A DNA stretch of 64,000 bases from Corythucha ciliata (GCA_038030265.1 CM075941.1:7130001-7194000); one strand, 5' to 3'. Shown: positions 31,953 to 42,876, counted from the stretch's first letter. A program made the numbers and translations. The notes: generated by a model from the letters alone, not told the origin.

Positions 31953-33590
31953 AGCGGATAAAATCTTGAAAAAGAGCACATTCAGTGGATAAAATTCAGA
32001 AAGGGCGCATTTTAAAGGCTAAACAGAGAAAGAGTATACTAATTCGCGGCTAAAATTGAAAAGTAGAAAGAATAATTCATGGCTGAAATTGATTTTAACA
32101 AAAGCTCTAATTAAGTAATAAAATCTGGGAAAAAACGCAAATCCTGTGGATAAAATTAAGAAAAACAGTAATCCTGTGCTAAAATAGGGTAAAAGTGATA
32201 ATTAGCGGATAAAATATGAAACCACAAATTCTGTGAGGTAAAGCGCCTATTCGCCGCTAAAATGAGGAAAAAGCGTTAATTCATGGCAAAACGCAATGAA
32301 ATCGCTAATGCTTGGCAAACATGGTAAAATAGTCAGAAATTTAATGCTAAAATCGAGAAAAAGTGCTAATTAGCTGATAAATTTGAAAAATAGAGAGAAA
32401 TTCATGGCTAAAACTGATAAAAAATGTTAAATCGCGGCTGACATTGGGGAAAAGCGCGAATTCTAGGAATAAAATTGAGCTGAAAATTTAAAAGTGCTAA
32501 TTATCGGATAAAATTGAGGAAATTTAGAGAAATTCATCGCTAGCATTGAGAAAAGCGCTAACTCGCGGGTAAAAATCTTTAAAAAAACCGCAAGTTCTGT
32601 GAATAAAATTCAGAAAAAATTGCTGATTTGCGGTGTACTGAGGCAGTTTACGGTAAAAATCACAATACGCTAATGTGCTGCTCTTGGGCCAAGCCCGTGG
32701 CTAAAAATACGGCGAAAAAACACGCTAATTTGAAGATAAAATTGAGACAATTGGCGAATTTGCCACTAAAATTGCGAAAAGTCACCCATTTGAGGTTAAA
32801 AAACAGATAAAACACTAACTAGCGGCGAAATTGTCTAAAACGCTTATTCGCGGCAAAAATTGACAAAATTATCTAATCAATTATCTCTGCTTAAATTAGC
32901 AGAGATCTGCTTATAACGCTTAGCAGAGATCTGCTTATAACGCTTAGCAGAGATCTGCTTAGTTATCTGCTTATAACGCTAATGTGCGCATAAAATTGGA
33001 GAAAAAATTCTAACTAACGGCTAAAATTGGAATGAAAGCTAATTCGCGGCAAAAGAATCGCTAATTAATTCGCGGCTAAAATAGAGAAAAATCACTAATT
33101 CGTGTATGCAATTGAGAAAAACGCCAATCCACGGCTTCTGAAGTCAACTTGGGGGGGGGGGGGGAATCTGAAGGCAACTTTGTAGCGCAAATTCATGGAT
33201 ATAGGTGAAAAAAGACCGCTACTTCGCGGCTAAAACAGAGAAAAACTCTAACTAGCGGGTGAAAATAAAATCGCAATTTTGTGGCTTAAATTGAGCATAA
33301 AATAAAGTTAAAGGCTTAATAATCGAAAACGCAACGAAAAAATTAGATTTCTTTAAGGTGCCTCATAAAGGTTTCCGCCCCGGGTTCCTGAGGTGTAGGT
33401 CGGCCTGTTCCTGTTCTTGGAACAAATGTATGGCTAAAATTTAGAAAAAACGCGAATTTAACGATATAAAATTGAAAAAATCACTAATTTGCCTCCAAAA
33501 TTGTGAAAATCACTAATTCGAGGATAAAATTAAGGAAAATCGTGAATTCACAGCTCAGATTTGAGGAGAGAATTTTCTATTCTAGGTACC
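31953..33590 (-). repeat. Degenerate ~31-bp repeats (continuation)
   Basis: Minus-type units with AATTAGCGGATAAAAT, GAGAAAAAG and TAATTCGCGGC. A 24-bp perfect repeat (32897-32980) and a G-run at 33151 are embedded. No gene is seen. Confidence 0.75.
32897..32980 (+). repeat. 24-bp tandem triplication
   Basis: The unit TAGCAGAGATCTGCTTATAA plus CGCT is present twice exactly, then a third time with a 12-bp internal insertion that repeats ATCTGCTTA. Each unit contains the perfect palindrome AGCAGAGATCTGCT. The identity stands out against the diverged array around it. Confidence 0.9.
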
Positions 33591-34073
33591 TAAAATTCCC
33601 AGGTAAAAATGAGATAAATAACCGAAGAACCACATCAATCAGAGCTAAATATCCGCAAAATTTCAAGTTTCGGGCCTGACAAATATACGTCGCCATGAAA
33701 TTACATCACACTGGACTGAAAAATCTGCGAAATTGTCAGTTTCCGGTCTTCATAACGGCGACATTTCGACTTCCACGGGGATCTTTCTCAGTGACCGTGA
33801 GACCCAGGCTAGCCGGCCACGACAGTGCACCTGAAGTCTTCAAATTTGCAACGTTTTGAAATCAAATAAGTGCACGAAATTGGAATTTTGTTTCTGGCTG
33901 AATGTTTGCGATAGTGAGAATTTTGCATTCGGGGTGACAATTTGAGGTTTTCTGGAGCCAACTTCTTGGCTAAACTTGAGAAAAAACCACAATTTAAGGC
34001 AACGTATAAAGTATAGGTATAGGTATAGGTATAGCATAGTCCTTGATTATCTAGACTCCAGAGACTTGGGGGC
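33591..34073. other. Unassigned sequence ending in a hexamer repeat
   Basis: No gene is recognised. 34011-34034 is four copies of GTATAG/TATAGG hexamer immediately left of the Gypsy LTR region. Confidence 0.45.
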
Positions 34074-34184
34074 TGTATTGATACCAAAATACTTTCTTTA
34101 TTCAAACTCCAAAATCTAACCTTTTATTAAAATTTCACTTTAAAATCATATTGTTGCTTCAGTTGGAAATGTGGGATCATTACA
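34074..34184 (-). repeat. Gypsy P 3' LTR
   Basis: Matches 43648-43758 except one base (G/A near 34171). It carries AATAAAAG and a TTATTAAAATTT AT-rich core. Confidence 0.9.
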
Positions 34185-35132
34185 CTTTCCCCTCCTCGGA
34201 AAGACCACACAGCCCCTGGTGATGTATGGTAGGACGTTTTTAATGGAAGCTATTTTTATGGAACCGTCATCGTCCTTGTAACGCACCGTTTTCGGTGTGC
34301 CGTTGAAGAAAGTTACATTCTCGACTTGAAACGGTCCTTTAACGTTAGGGGATTTTCTGTCGGTTGTCGTTTGTACGAGTACAAACATTCCTTTCTGAAA
34401 TGTAGGAATTTTCTTGGAATGACGTCGATCGAAGTTTCGCTTCATATTTTCTTGGTATTTCTTTTCGGTGTTTAGATCGTGTGGCTGCTCTCGTATCATG
34501 TCGTTCGTGATTCCGTATCGGACGTCAGCTGGAAAAAGTGAAAGGGCCCTAAAAGCTTTGAAATGAGGGGAGCACCCGATGCTCGTCGAGTAAGATCTGT
34601 TGAGGTGATTGACGGCCGCCTCCAAGCATGCTTTCCACCCTCCTCTGTAGGTTTCGTACAAGGATAAAAACTGCTTGATATCCCTTATTTTCCTTTCTAC
34701 GAGCCCATTTCCTTGAGGATGGTAAGGTGAGGACTTTATTAGTTTTATATTATTTTCAGTCGCAAACGATTCGAGTAATTTCGATGCAAATTGAGAACCA
34801 TTGTCACTAATAATTTTTTTTACTTTGTCGATGAAAAGGAGTTTAGAGAGATAATTTACGACAGCTCTTGCGCTTTCTCGCATGGCCTTAGCTGTGGTGA
34901 ATTTTGAGTGTTCGTCAACAACAACTAGGAATGATTTTGATGTTCTTTGACCTTCTTTCTTTTTGGGAAGCACCGCAAAGTCAATGTGTATGCTTTCAAA
35001 TGGTACCTTTGATGCTTGTGGAATAATCATTCCATCTGGTTTGGGACGAAATTTGAATTTGGCGATTTGACATACAGGACAGCTTTTCACATATTGAAGA
35101 ATACATGACTTCATTCCGGGCCAAAAAAATCT
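34146..35132 (-). pseudogene. Gypsy P integrase
   Basis: The frame from 35114 down encodes the end of the zinc finger (CPVCQIAKF) and the catalytic core, with D,D-35-E residues at HIDFAVLP, ISDNGSQF and GLVERKIRD. The C-terminal part has DRKSPNVKGPFQVE, a chromatin- or DNA-binding tail found in insect Gypsy elements. Upstream, FFWPGMKSC reads through 35132 into the target duplication of a 213-bp insert, beyond which the reading continues at 35358. The 3' end overlaps the LTR, as usual for compact elements. The protein would join cDNA ends to target DNA; here it is cut off from its N-terminal part. Confidence 0.9.
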
Positions 35133-35138
35133 CTTCCT

Positions 35139-35351
35139 TTAATGTTCTTCTTTTTTATTAAAGAAGTCGGTGTTCGAAAGAAAATGCGTAAGCGGTATAT
35201 ATTTTGAATGTGAACATAAATCATACAAGAGCATAAAAAATCAAAAGCAATGAATGTTAACTGAACGAGAAAGATAAAAAGATAAAGGATAAAACGATAC
35301 GTAATTGGAACTTCAAGAACGCCGTGACGTCACTGGAGTCGGTACACCACA
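35139..35351 (-). mobile_element. 213-bp LTR-like insert within the integrase
   Basis: CTTCCT is duplicated at 35133-35138 and 35352-35357, and removing one copy plus the insert restores the integrase frame. On the minus strand the insert begins TGTGGTGTACCGACTCC, contains TGACGTCA and an AATAAAA signal near its end. This looks like a solo LTR of another Gypsy element, although the last bases (CATTA) are not a canonical CA. Confidence 0.65.
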
Positions 35352-35357
35352 CTTCCT

Positions 35358-36040
35358 CACCTTTAAATAGGTACGAAGAAAACCATCGTGCCCTCCAGAA
35401 TCTGGATCATCGTGGTACGCACGTAGCACTTCAACAATATTCTGGGGGTTCACCTCTATTCTCCCAGCGAGTTTTTGCAGTGCATTTATTGGGGACGGTG
35501 CATCTTCAAGGCATAATCGAGATAAAGCGTCAGCATCTTCCATTTCTTTTCCGCAACGGTGGTTGATAATTAGATCAAAACCCATCAAAAATACCTGCCA
35601 TCGCCCCAATCGACCTTTCGGTTCCTTCAGGTTTAAAATGAAACTGAGCGCTTGGTGATCTGTATGAACGACGAATGGGCGAGCTTCAAGATAGGTCCTG
35701 AAATATTCAATTGCCTTAACTACTGCTAAACCCTCCTTGTCGGTCACCGAGTAGTTGCACTCTGCCGAAGTTAACGTGTGTGAATAATAAGCTATCTCCC
35801 GAAGCTGCTGACTTTTAGGCTTAGACGGATCCCTTTGATAAAGTATTGCACCACAACCGTAATTAGATGCGTCAGTACAAAGTTCAAATTTTAAGCTCCA
35901 ATCAGGTAATTGGAGGACAGGATTTGACGAAATTGCCTGTTTTACCAATTTAAAAGCTTTTTCTGCTTCGGGATTCCATTGGAAAACAGTGCCTTTTGCT
36001 TTTAACTTGTCGAGAGGTCTAACTATGTGGGCGTAGTTTT
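35358..36040 (-). pseudogene. Gypsy P RT connection, RNase H and integrase zinc finger start
   Basis: Reading from 36040 down: KNYAHIVRPLDKL (RT connection), then RNase H with CTDASNYGCGAIL (catalytic Asp), TDKEGLAVVKAI (Glu), VVHTDHQAL (Asp) and EDADALSRL. A spacer leads to RAYHDDPDSGGHDG, the His pair of the integrase zinc finger. The open frame extends artificially upstream to 36104 through the inserted palindrome. It ends artificially downstream in the 213-bp insert. RNase H degrades the RNA strand during cDNA synthesis. This piece is separated from the RT active site by the nested insertion. Confidence 0.9.
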
Positions 36041-36088
36041 TAAGGGGGGGTTTCAGGCGGGTTTCCTCGACCCCTTCCCAGTCGCCCT

Positions 36089-36386
36089 CGCCTAAACTTC
36101 GCACATAAATTTTGGCTCCATTTCTGCGTCAATATTCGATTTCAACGTCTCATTTTAATCTTCAGGAAGTTCTACAGTGACGTTGCATCTTGCTTTTTCA
36201 AATTTTATCCCTAAAATAACCCCAAATCACTTTACAACTTGAATGTGTTTTAAGGTAATTTTAGGGATGAAATCTGGAAAAGCAAGATCTAACGTCACTG
36301 TAGAACTTCCTGATGATTAAAATGAGACGTTGAAATCGAATATTGATGCAGAAATGGAGCCAAAATTTATGTGCGAAGTTTAGGCG
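36089..36386. mobile_element. 298-bp near-perfect palindrome (foldback MITE)
   Basis: Two arms of about 135 bp pair with few mismatches: the left starts CGCCTAAACTTCGCACATAA and the right ends with its complement. The loop is only about 30 bp. The arms contain CAGTGACGTTGC and AAGTTCTACAGTGACGTT, which pair with AACGTCACTGTAGAACTT. It lies at the left edge of the nested block that splits Gypsy P. No coding capacity. Confidence 0.9.
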
Positions 36387-36771
36387 TGGGGCCCGCTACG
36401 TCTTGTTTTAGGTCTTTTGTTTTTTGTTTGAAAATGGTTTTTCCTAATTTTGTTTTTAAATTGTACATTAGCCAGAAAAACACAAAAATAAGCACTGCAA
36501 ATTACGCTGAGAGGCGATTAAAGTTCTCTTTATATCAGCTACGTCATCCTTCCATTCGCTGGCTAAAGTGTGTGTTCACTTCAGTTTATTAAGAAAACCA
36601 TATGATATGCGTCTGTGGAGTCCGTGCAACCTATCAAAATGCTTCATTTTTCGAAGGAATTAATTTTTCTTTGCTTAGTAGACTCCACAGATGCATAGCA
36701 CAAAGCTTCTGAACAGGGCTTTAAAGACTGGTTTTTATGATTATTATTGTAATAATTATGGACTTCGGCTG

Positions 36772-36913
36772 AACAAAAAATAGCGTACAACACTCGGGCG
36801 GTATTCTTCATTACGATCTCGGGCGACAACTGCCCTCGGCTTCTCCTCGGGCACTTCCCGTCGCCCTCGACCGTAATGAGCATCATACCGCCCTTGGATC
36901 GTAATATACTATT
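36772..36913. mobile_element. Hairpin element C with AATAGTATATT end
   Basis: Arms CGGGCGGTAT, CATTACG and CGGGCGAC (36795-36828) pair with GTCGCCC, CGTAATG and ATACCGCCC (36860-36893). The outer tips are AATAGCGTACAAC on the left (36779) and, on the minus strand, AATAGTATATTACGATC on the right. The centre contains CCCTCGGCTTCTCCTCGGG. Confidence 0.75.
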
Positions 36914-37316
36914 AAAGCGATATAACTTTTGGCGAAGTTGTTCCTTACACCTTATGTACCATTTTATGGCCCAATTAATTTACGTGTACCAAGTGAAGCC
37001 ACGTGTCCCAGACAGACAGCACTGGCGCAGTGATGGGCGAGTTTATAATGTGAATCAGTGAGAAACGCCCAGAAAGCTTCATGACGTAGCAAGGAAGGGC
37101 TCCCCTAGCTGCTGCCCGCGACAATCACGCTCACGAGCATTTCTCAGATAGGTTGGACAATAAAGCTGAAGTTTAAAAGTGTTCTCTGTCATGTATGAAA
37201 GTAGAACTAATTTAGTATTTTAGTATGACCTAATGGCGTCCTTCGACCAGATTCCCGGCTTCGAACCCATCCGCATTCAATCACTGTCGATATCGAGGAA
37301 TTTGTTTGCCTCATCT

Positions 37317-37445
37317 GGAGCCCTAGTACGAACTCGTGCGGAAATGCCGCTAGAAGTGATTGCTATGGCGGGACAATGTTATTCATGTTCGGAGTCCTTG
37401 GATCCCGCATGTGACTTTTTCCCCGACAGTTCGTACTAGCCCCTG
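37317..37445. mobile_element. Short MITE, copy 2
   Basis: Inverted ends (AGCCCTAGTACGAACT and AGGGGCTAGTACGAACT) and the internal phrases ATTGCTATGGCG and CTTGGATCCCGC match the MITE at 4508-4639. The two copies share layout and core but differ in their outer ends. Confidence 0.8.
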
Positions 37446-38099
37446 GCCGCTTGCCCAGGATGGAGTTGGGCTATTCACATCCTCACCATACGAGGAAGAT
37501 GTGCGGTTTGGTGCACAAACACCGCCGAGAACCCTTAATACGGAGCCAAAGTTTTTCGGGGCACAGCTAGCAGCCTTGTATTATTGTTAATTGTAACGGT
37601 AGCGAAGTCTCTACCATGATGAGCCCTCACTAAAACTAATTGTTTAACGAGAAAATTGCTGGACTTAGCTCTATCTAGAAAGAATTTCTAAAAGTTTCAC
37701 AACCCTGCACCTGCAGCAGTTTCTTTGCTCCAATCATTACGCTTAGGGGCCTTGCAATCATCTTTCACAGGAACATTTTCTTCCAGGCAATAATGCGTAG
37801 TTCTCCCGGTTTCAAAAGTGGCCCCAGAAATGTCGATCATTTTGTTTTATTGAAAAAAATCCCACCTGTTAATTTTTAAAAAATTTGTCATCCCATGACG
37901 TCATGGCACAAACAATAATAATTGGTTGAAAATTAAGAGCATACCTCTTTAGTTTATTTACCTTGATCCACGAGAAGGCAAAACTGTAAGCAATGCTGTA
38001 GCAATAGCAACCAGTAACTACCATCATTGTGTGTCTACTCTAGGAATGTTCTTTCAGACGTCACCAGGGGCGGTCGCGAAATCTTTGCGGGGCCAATAA

Positions 38100-38230
38100 T
38101 GTACAACTCATTTTTATTCTGTAAACATCTGGAAATAAAATATTGCGCAAACTAGTTTGTGCAATAGTATCGTACGTCTATGGACCCCTTAAGTAAATGT
38201 TTGTCATGTGGTATCAACAACCACCTTACA
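38100..38230 (-). repeat. Candidate 3' LTR of Gypsy Q
   Basis: On the minus strand a polypurine run (TAAGAGGGAGGA) is followed by TGTAAGGTGGTTG. About 130 bp later a GAATAAAAATGAG signal and TTGTACA could end the LTR. No second LTR copy is present to confirm it. Confidence 0.4.
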
Positions 38231-38259
38231 TCCTCCCTCTTAAGCTTAGCTTCTTACTG

Positions 38260-38760
38260 CAATCAAAGCCCGTCGATTCCTGACAATTTAACGTCCGTTC
38301 TCGAGTTCAATTTGTTAGCGACGAGGAGCTTCATTACTCTGTGCTACAATGTGCCCATATTCTTTTTTATCGGAGATCCACACCTCCTGTCTTCATCTCT
38401 TCTTCATCTCATAGCTAACTAGATTTGATCCATTGTCACACCGAAAAGTCGTGGGAATGCCAAATTTTGAAAACAATTGTTTTAGGTAGGTGATGATTGC
38501 CGACGATGTTAAATTTTTCAGTTTCCTGATGTCGATGTACTTCGAAAAATAATCTCCAACCACTATGAACCACGCTCCTTTCCATTTGAAGAGATCAGCT
38601 CCTATTATCTCCCAGGGTCTCGATGGAGGGTCTGTTGGAATCAATGGTTCCGTTCCTTGTCAACGGTGTTCTAGGCATCTAGGACAACTGGCGACCTTAT
38701 CCTTTATGGCGTGGGAGATTCCAGGCCACCAAACCGCGACGTTTGCAAGTTGAATATGTG
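38260..38760 (-). pseudogene. Gypsy Q integrase fragment
   Basis: On the minus strand the reading shows a zinc-finger end (CPRC with ISHAIKDKVA before it), then PWEIIGADLFKWKG (first catalytic Asp), VVGDYFSKYI, and FRCDNGSNLVSYE (second Asp). The third catalytic residue and the C-terminal half are missing. This integrase differs clearly from that of Gypsy P and belongs to a separate element nested in it. Stops and frameshifts are present. Confidence 0.8.
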
Positions 38761-38769
38761 CTGAATACA

Positions 38770-39088
38770 TGCTTCAATGTTGAATACATTGAATTCCATG
38801 GAATATGAAATCTTGTCATACGCATTCGAAGCCGTTGGAGTCTTGGTGTCAATTCCTCGAGAGGCCTTTTCCCAAAGAGAGTGAGAAGTGGTTTAGGGTC
38901 CGTGAGAATCCCGAAATTATCACCTAACAAGTAGGTTTGAAATTTCTCACATGCCCAAACGATTCCTAGTCCTTCCCGTTCTATGTTAGAGTATCGTTTT
39001 TCGGTATCTGTGAGGCTACGCGATGCGAAAATACTGAGATATTATGAGTCATCCTGCCGATGTAGTGGAGCTCTTCGTTGATAAATAA
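38770..39088 (-). pseudogene. Gypsy Q RNase H fragment (distal part)
   Basis: Reading on the minus strand from 39088: EELHYIGRM, then SLTDTEKRYSNIEREGLGIVW (catalytic Glu), FQTYLLGDNFGILTDPKPLL (Asp), and RLQRLRMRMTRF. It is separated from its proximal part by the palindrome at 39089-39397. Confidence 0.8.
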
Positions 39089-39397
39089 GCAAAGAAAAGA
39101 AGTAGTCAATCCACGATTTCAATTTATTTCACTCCAGACCGGCTTCAACCGTACAAGGTCTCTTCAGTGGTCTCCAGGGGCAGCGAGACTGGGAGAAATT
39201 CCCTTAGTCAAAATTAATGTAAATGTGATTTCTCATCACTTGTCTGAACGAGAATTCTCCTCACATTAATTTTGAATAAGGGAATTTATCCCAGCCTCGC
39301 TGCCCCTGGAGACCACTGAAGATGCGACCTTGTACGGTTGAAGCCGGTCTGGAGTGAAATAAATTGAAATCGTGGAGTGACTACTTCTTTTCTTTGC
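39089..39397. mobile_element. 309-bp near-perfect palindrome inside Gypsy Q
   Basis: Arms of about 130 bp pair almost perfectly: the left starts GCAAAGAAAAGAAGTAGTCA and the right ends with its complement. The loop is about 40 bp. The arm sequence is unrelated to the palindrome at 36089-36386. Gypsy Q coding sequence is present on both sides, so it inserted into Q. Confidence 0.9.
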
Positions 39398-39890
39398 GAA
39401 AAATGCTGGTTTCCACTCACCCGACGAAACTTCCTGCTCCAGAACCGCACCCAAACCCACTGAACTTGCGTCCGCTGCAACGCGTTTTGGTTTATTTAAA
39501 TCAAAAAACGATAATACTGGCGCAGAAGACAACATTTCCTTCAATTTCATCAAACCCTCATGAGTACTGTCCCATACCCACTCTCTGTCCTTTCTAAGTA
39601 ACTCTCTCAAGGGATGGCTGACATCTGACGTTTGGGGAAGAAATTTTACGTAATAGTTACACATACCTAAAAATCTTCCAACTTCTGACAAATTCATAAG
39701 ACGAGGCATCCCTTTTTTGCGAGAATTTTTTTTCCAGATCTGCCTGGATATTTTCTTGAACAATTTTGTGGCCCAAAAATGTAACTTCATCGACCCTGAA
39801 TTTGCATTTTTTTTCGTTCAGTGTGATCCCAAATTTTTGTAGTTGTTCCGAAACTAGTAATAACAGATCGTTGTGTTTTTGCTTCTTTAC
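39398..39890 (-). pseudogene. Gypsy Q reverse transcriptase (C-terminal part) and RNase H start
   Basis: Minus-strand reading shows LVSEQLQKFGITLNEKKC (RT palm end), VTFLGHKI, then RFLGMCNYYVKFLPQ, HPLRELLRKDREWVWD and the RNase H start AADASSVGLGAVLEQ (catalytic Asp). Frameshifts break it, for example near 39720. The RT catalytic YxDD lies upstream and is lost at the junction with hairpin D near 39890. Confidence 0.8.
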
Positions 39891-39913
39891 GCCTACGTAT
39901 CGTAATATACTAT
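39890..39913 (-). repeat. Hairpin element D, one end only
   Basis: The minus strand reads AATAGTATATTACGATACGT then AGGCGTAAAG, the same tip as the hairpin at 62645. It abuts the broken Gypsy Q RT. The partner arm is not visible. Confidence 0.55.
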
Positions 39914-41500
39914 TTTTTCGAGTTTCTCACATTAAATTTGTCGGAAAACAAAATTTTGAAATACCAACAGAACAGATTGGCAAGTTCGGAAGGACACGTG
40001 TCTAATATTTTTCGATGTAGAACAGACACAAAAAAAAACGGTGATCAAATCGTCGGACATTGCTGATACTCCCCTCGTAAGTCTATGATTTTGAGTCTAG
40101 GGGAGGGGAACTTGGCCATTCATGCCCCCCCCCCCCCGGCTATGCCCACAGGCGCGAATGCTTGAAGTGTGTAGGTGCATTTTATGTATTTCAGTCTCGC
40201 ATATGAGAGCATTTTCTGAATTTTAGCCGTGGACTTTCCACAAGAACGCAGCGCCACAGAAGCGCATTTTCTCAATTTTAGCCGAGGATTTCCCCCGTGC
40301 CCGTATACATTTTTAAGAATAGAGCACGCTGACCTCTCTACTCTGGAGTCGATTTTTGCATATTTAACCTTTTTGGGAGGACCCTTCTTATACAATATAC
40401 CGCGGGCGCCCGCGGTGGCCCATCCTTCACACCTCCATCAGTACGCTACTGCGGATTTTACCCATTTCAACCCCCATTTTGCACTTTTAAGAAATCAATT
40501 TCAGGGGGTTTTGCCACTTCGAAATACAAAATTTGGTGAATTATTTGCTCACAAAAACAAATTTCAAGTGTTTCGACTCCGTAAAAAAGCAATGAGGTAA
40601 GCCCATGCCCAAGGCTGGCGGATACAACGAGGGGGACCCCTCTCATTTCCATAGCCCACTCCTCTCACAGCCATCTAATATACAGTGTTTCTATTAAAAA
40701 CATAATTTTAAACAATATAAATGTTTGTCATGAAGTGAGGTAGAGTGCTATCGCGGAGTATAGAGCTATTTTATAGCTAAAATAAGGTAAAACTCCATAA
40801 TATGCTGTTCTTGAACAAAGTCCGCGTCTAGAATTGAGATAAATCGCTAATTCGCAAACACAAGTGAGAAAACGCACTAATTAGCGTTAAAAATTGATAA
40901 AAAAGCGCTTGATCACGATCAAAATTGAGAAATTTTAGCGGCTAATTACAGCTAATACACAGAACATTATGGTGTTTTATTCTAAATTTTAGCTATAAAA
41001 TGGCTCTATATAATCCGCGATTCTGAGATTTTTTCACAATTTTGGTCTGGAAGTTGCATCGTGAAACAGCGAATGAGGTTTTTTTTTCTCCCTCTCTCTC
41101 TCTCTCGTAGTTTTAGCCACGAATATTTGCGCTCTTTCCAGCCTTCATGGCGCGTAATTGTCCTAAGAACAGTATTTCAGCCGTCTAAGTACCTAAACGA
41201 ACACGATCTGTAGGGATCAGCGTATTTTTTGTCTATTTCAGCCACGAAATGGCCTACGTAAGGCGCGAATTAGTACATTTCTCAATTTCAGATTCCAGAA
41301 TAGCGCTTGCGTAGGCTTAATCGAATATTCAGCAAACAATTTGGAGAACATCTTTCAACGCTCTATCCTTTCAGGTCGGATGGACTGAAATTCGTCGAAA
41401 GGAGTCAAATCCCCGTCCAACCGGATACCAAGGCTCCTTTCCACGTAACCTTCACCCATGAACATAAAACCTAAATATCCGAATTTTTCCATCGGCGAAA
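39914..41500. repeat. Degenerate repeats and larger repeat unit inside the nested block
   Basis: A C-run with GGCTATGCCCACAG (40125-40150) resembles a hAT-like end. Then follow degenerate 31-bp units in plus orientation (40170-40330), unassigned sequence, minus-type units (40770-40950), and 41000-41430, a third copy of the larger unit seen at 800-1135 and 23590-23770. A (CT)n run lies at 41090-41107. Confidence 0.65.
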
Positions 41501-41561
41501 TAAACAAGATGAATAATTGAAAGTAATCAGCTGAGAAATTTAGCTAACGCACGCGTTAAGA
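41501..41561 (-). repeat. LTR-like fragment shared with Gypsy R
   Basis: CGAAATAAACAAGATGAATA and ATTGAAAGTAAT match 58106-58140, and TAGCTAACGCACGCGTTA matches the GCGTGCGTTAGC there. It is the last piece before Gypsy P coding sequence resumes. Confidence 0.6.
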
Positions 41562-42148
41562 GTTACAGAATAGGGGTACTGGTCTTTACAGAATACGCTT
41601 TTCTTGGAATTAACAACAAGACCGTATGATTGTAATCGTTCAAGTACAACGCCAGTTTTTCTTCGGCATTCCTCCGGAGTACGTCCTCCAATTACGATGT
41701 CATCGATGTAAACCCAAATAAATGGATCTTCCAGAAGAGTACCCAGGACTGATGACATAGTACGCTGGAACTTGGATGGCGAGTTTTTCCAGCCGAAGGG
41801 CAAAAAATTAAATTCGTAATGCCCGAAAGGAAGGACAAATGCCGTGTACTGTTTTGTATTTTCGGTAAGAGGGGCTTGGTGAAACCCATCCTTTAGGTCA
41901 ATTTTGGAAAAAGAAGAACATCCTCCCAGATTTCATATTATTTCATCGATGAACGGGAAAGGAAATGGATCAAGCTCGGTGTGTGAGTTAATTTCCCGAT
42001 AATCTTGGCATAGACGCCAATTACCATCAGCCTTCGGGACAATGACGCAAGGTGACGCGAAGTCTGACTGAGAGGGCCGAATCACACCCTTTTTCAACAT
42101 TTCGTTAATTTTGGTTAAAGCCCACTGGTACCGTTCCCTGGAGAGCCT
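41562..42148 (-). pseudogene. Gypsy P reverse transcriptase, N-terminal and catalytic part
   Basis: Minus-strand reading gives the RT fingers and palm: RYQWALTKINEMLKKGVIRP, SDFASPCVIVPKADGNWRLC, DYREIN, then SKIDLKDGFHQ (first catalytic Asp), FNFLPFGWKNSPSKFQRTM, and FIWVYIDDIVIGG (YIDD). It continues through LERLQSYGLVVNSKKSVFC and stops where the nested block begins near 41562. A stop near 41935 and small frameshifts show decay. The missing connection and RNase H resume at 36040. Confidence 0.88.
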
Positions 42149-42859
42149 TTATGGCTTCTTTTTTACGACAGGAGCATTATCTTTTAACCTAAAATCGATG
42201 AGAGGAATGCTCTGAAAAGAACGGAATGGGTTTAAACTAGATATGGTATTCTTAGCATGATCATGGTCGCTTGTACAATTTATTGGGGTGGAGTACGTAA
42301 TTCGGAATCCCAATTTCTTCATGGATGGAAATCCAAGTATCATCTCGTAAGGTAGTCGGTCAATTAGGAAAACTTGAGTGTTTAAGACCGCGTGGTTGAG
42401 GGAAATATTAACTTCCGCCGTCTTGTGTACAGTTTGATTTGCACCGTCAAAACTTCTCAAAACTACCCCTTTATGATTTAATATTTTCCACCCTCTCCTT
42501 TGTGGGATGTCTGACTGGATTAGGTCAACCGATGCACCCGTGTCCAAAAGGGCGTGAATTTTAGTACCATTTACGACTAGCTCGTCTGTGAGTAGCTGAG
42601 TGCAATGACTTATGGTACCAGAGTAAGAAGACAAGTTTTCTTTAATATTATAACTAGGGGAACAATCAAGTGAATCAATGGAGCTCACCCACGGTTTTCC
42701 CTTTGGCACGGTTTTGTTGAAATTGCTCGACCAAGGTTTGATTTTCTCCATCGCAAGCCGGAGTTGCTCTTTTTCTTCAATATGCTGTACCATCAATTGG
42801 TTTTGAATAGTTTCTGGAAGGCCAAGCATCATCAAGATGTTGAAAGCTCTGGCAGGCAA
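42149..42859 (-). pseudogene. Gypsy P protease and gag C-terminal part
   Basis: The 236-codon frame begins inside gag (ARAFNILMMLGLPETIQNQL, then a basic linker) and runs into an aspartic protease with LLDTGASVDLI (DTGA active site) and YEMILGFPSM (the conserved Ile/Leu-Gly flap region). No CCHC knuckle is evident. It is separated by frameshifts from the upstream gag and from the RT below. The protease would cleave the gag-pol precursor. Confidence 0.85.
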
Positions 42860-42876
42860 AACTCCATAGGCGAGAT

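Larger units (their letters stand above)
36387..38099. other. Nested block: unassigned sequence between element fragments
   Basis: Apart from the hairpin at 36795-36913 and the MITE at 37317-37445, nothing is assigned. CAGGGGCGGTCGCG at 38066 resembles a hAT-like end without a partner. Confidence 0.4.
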
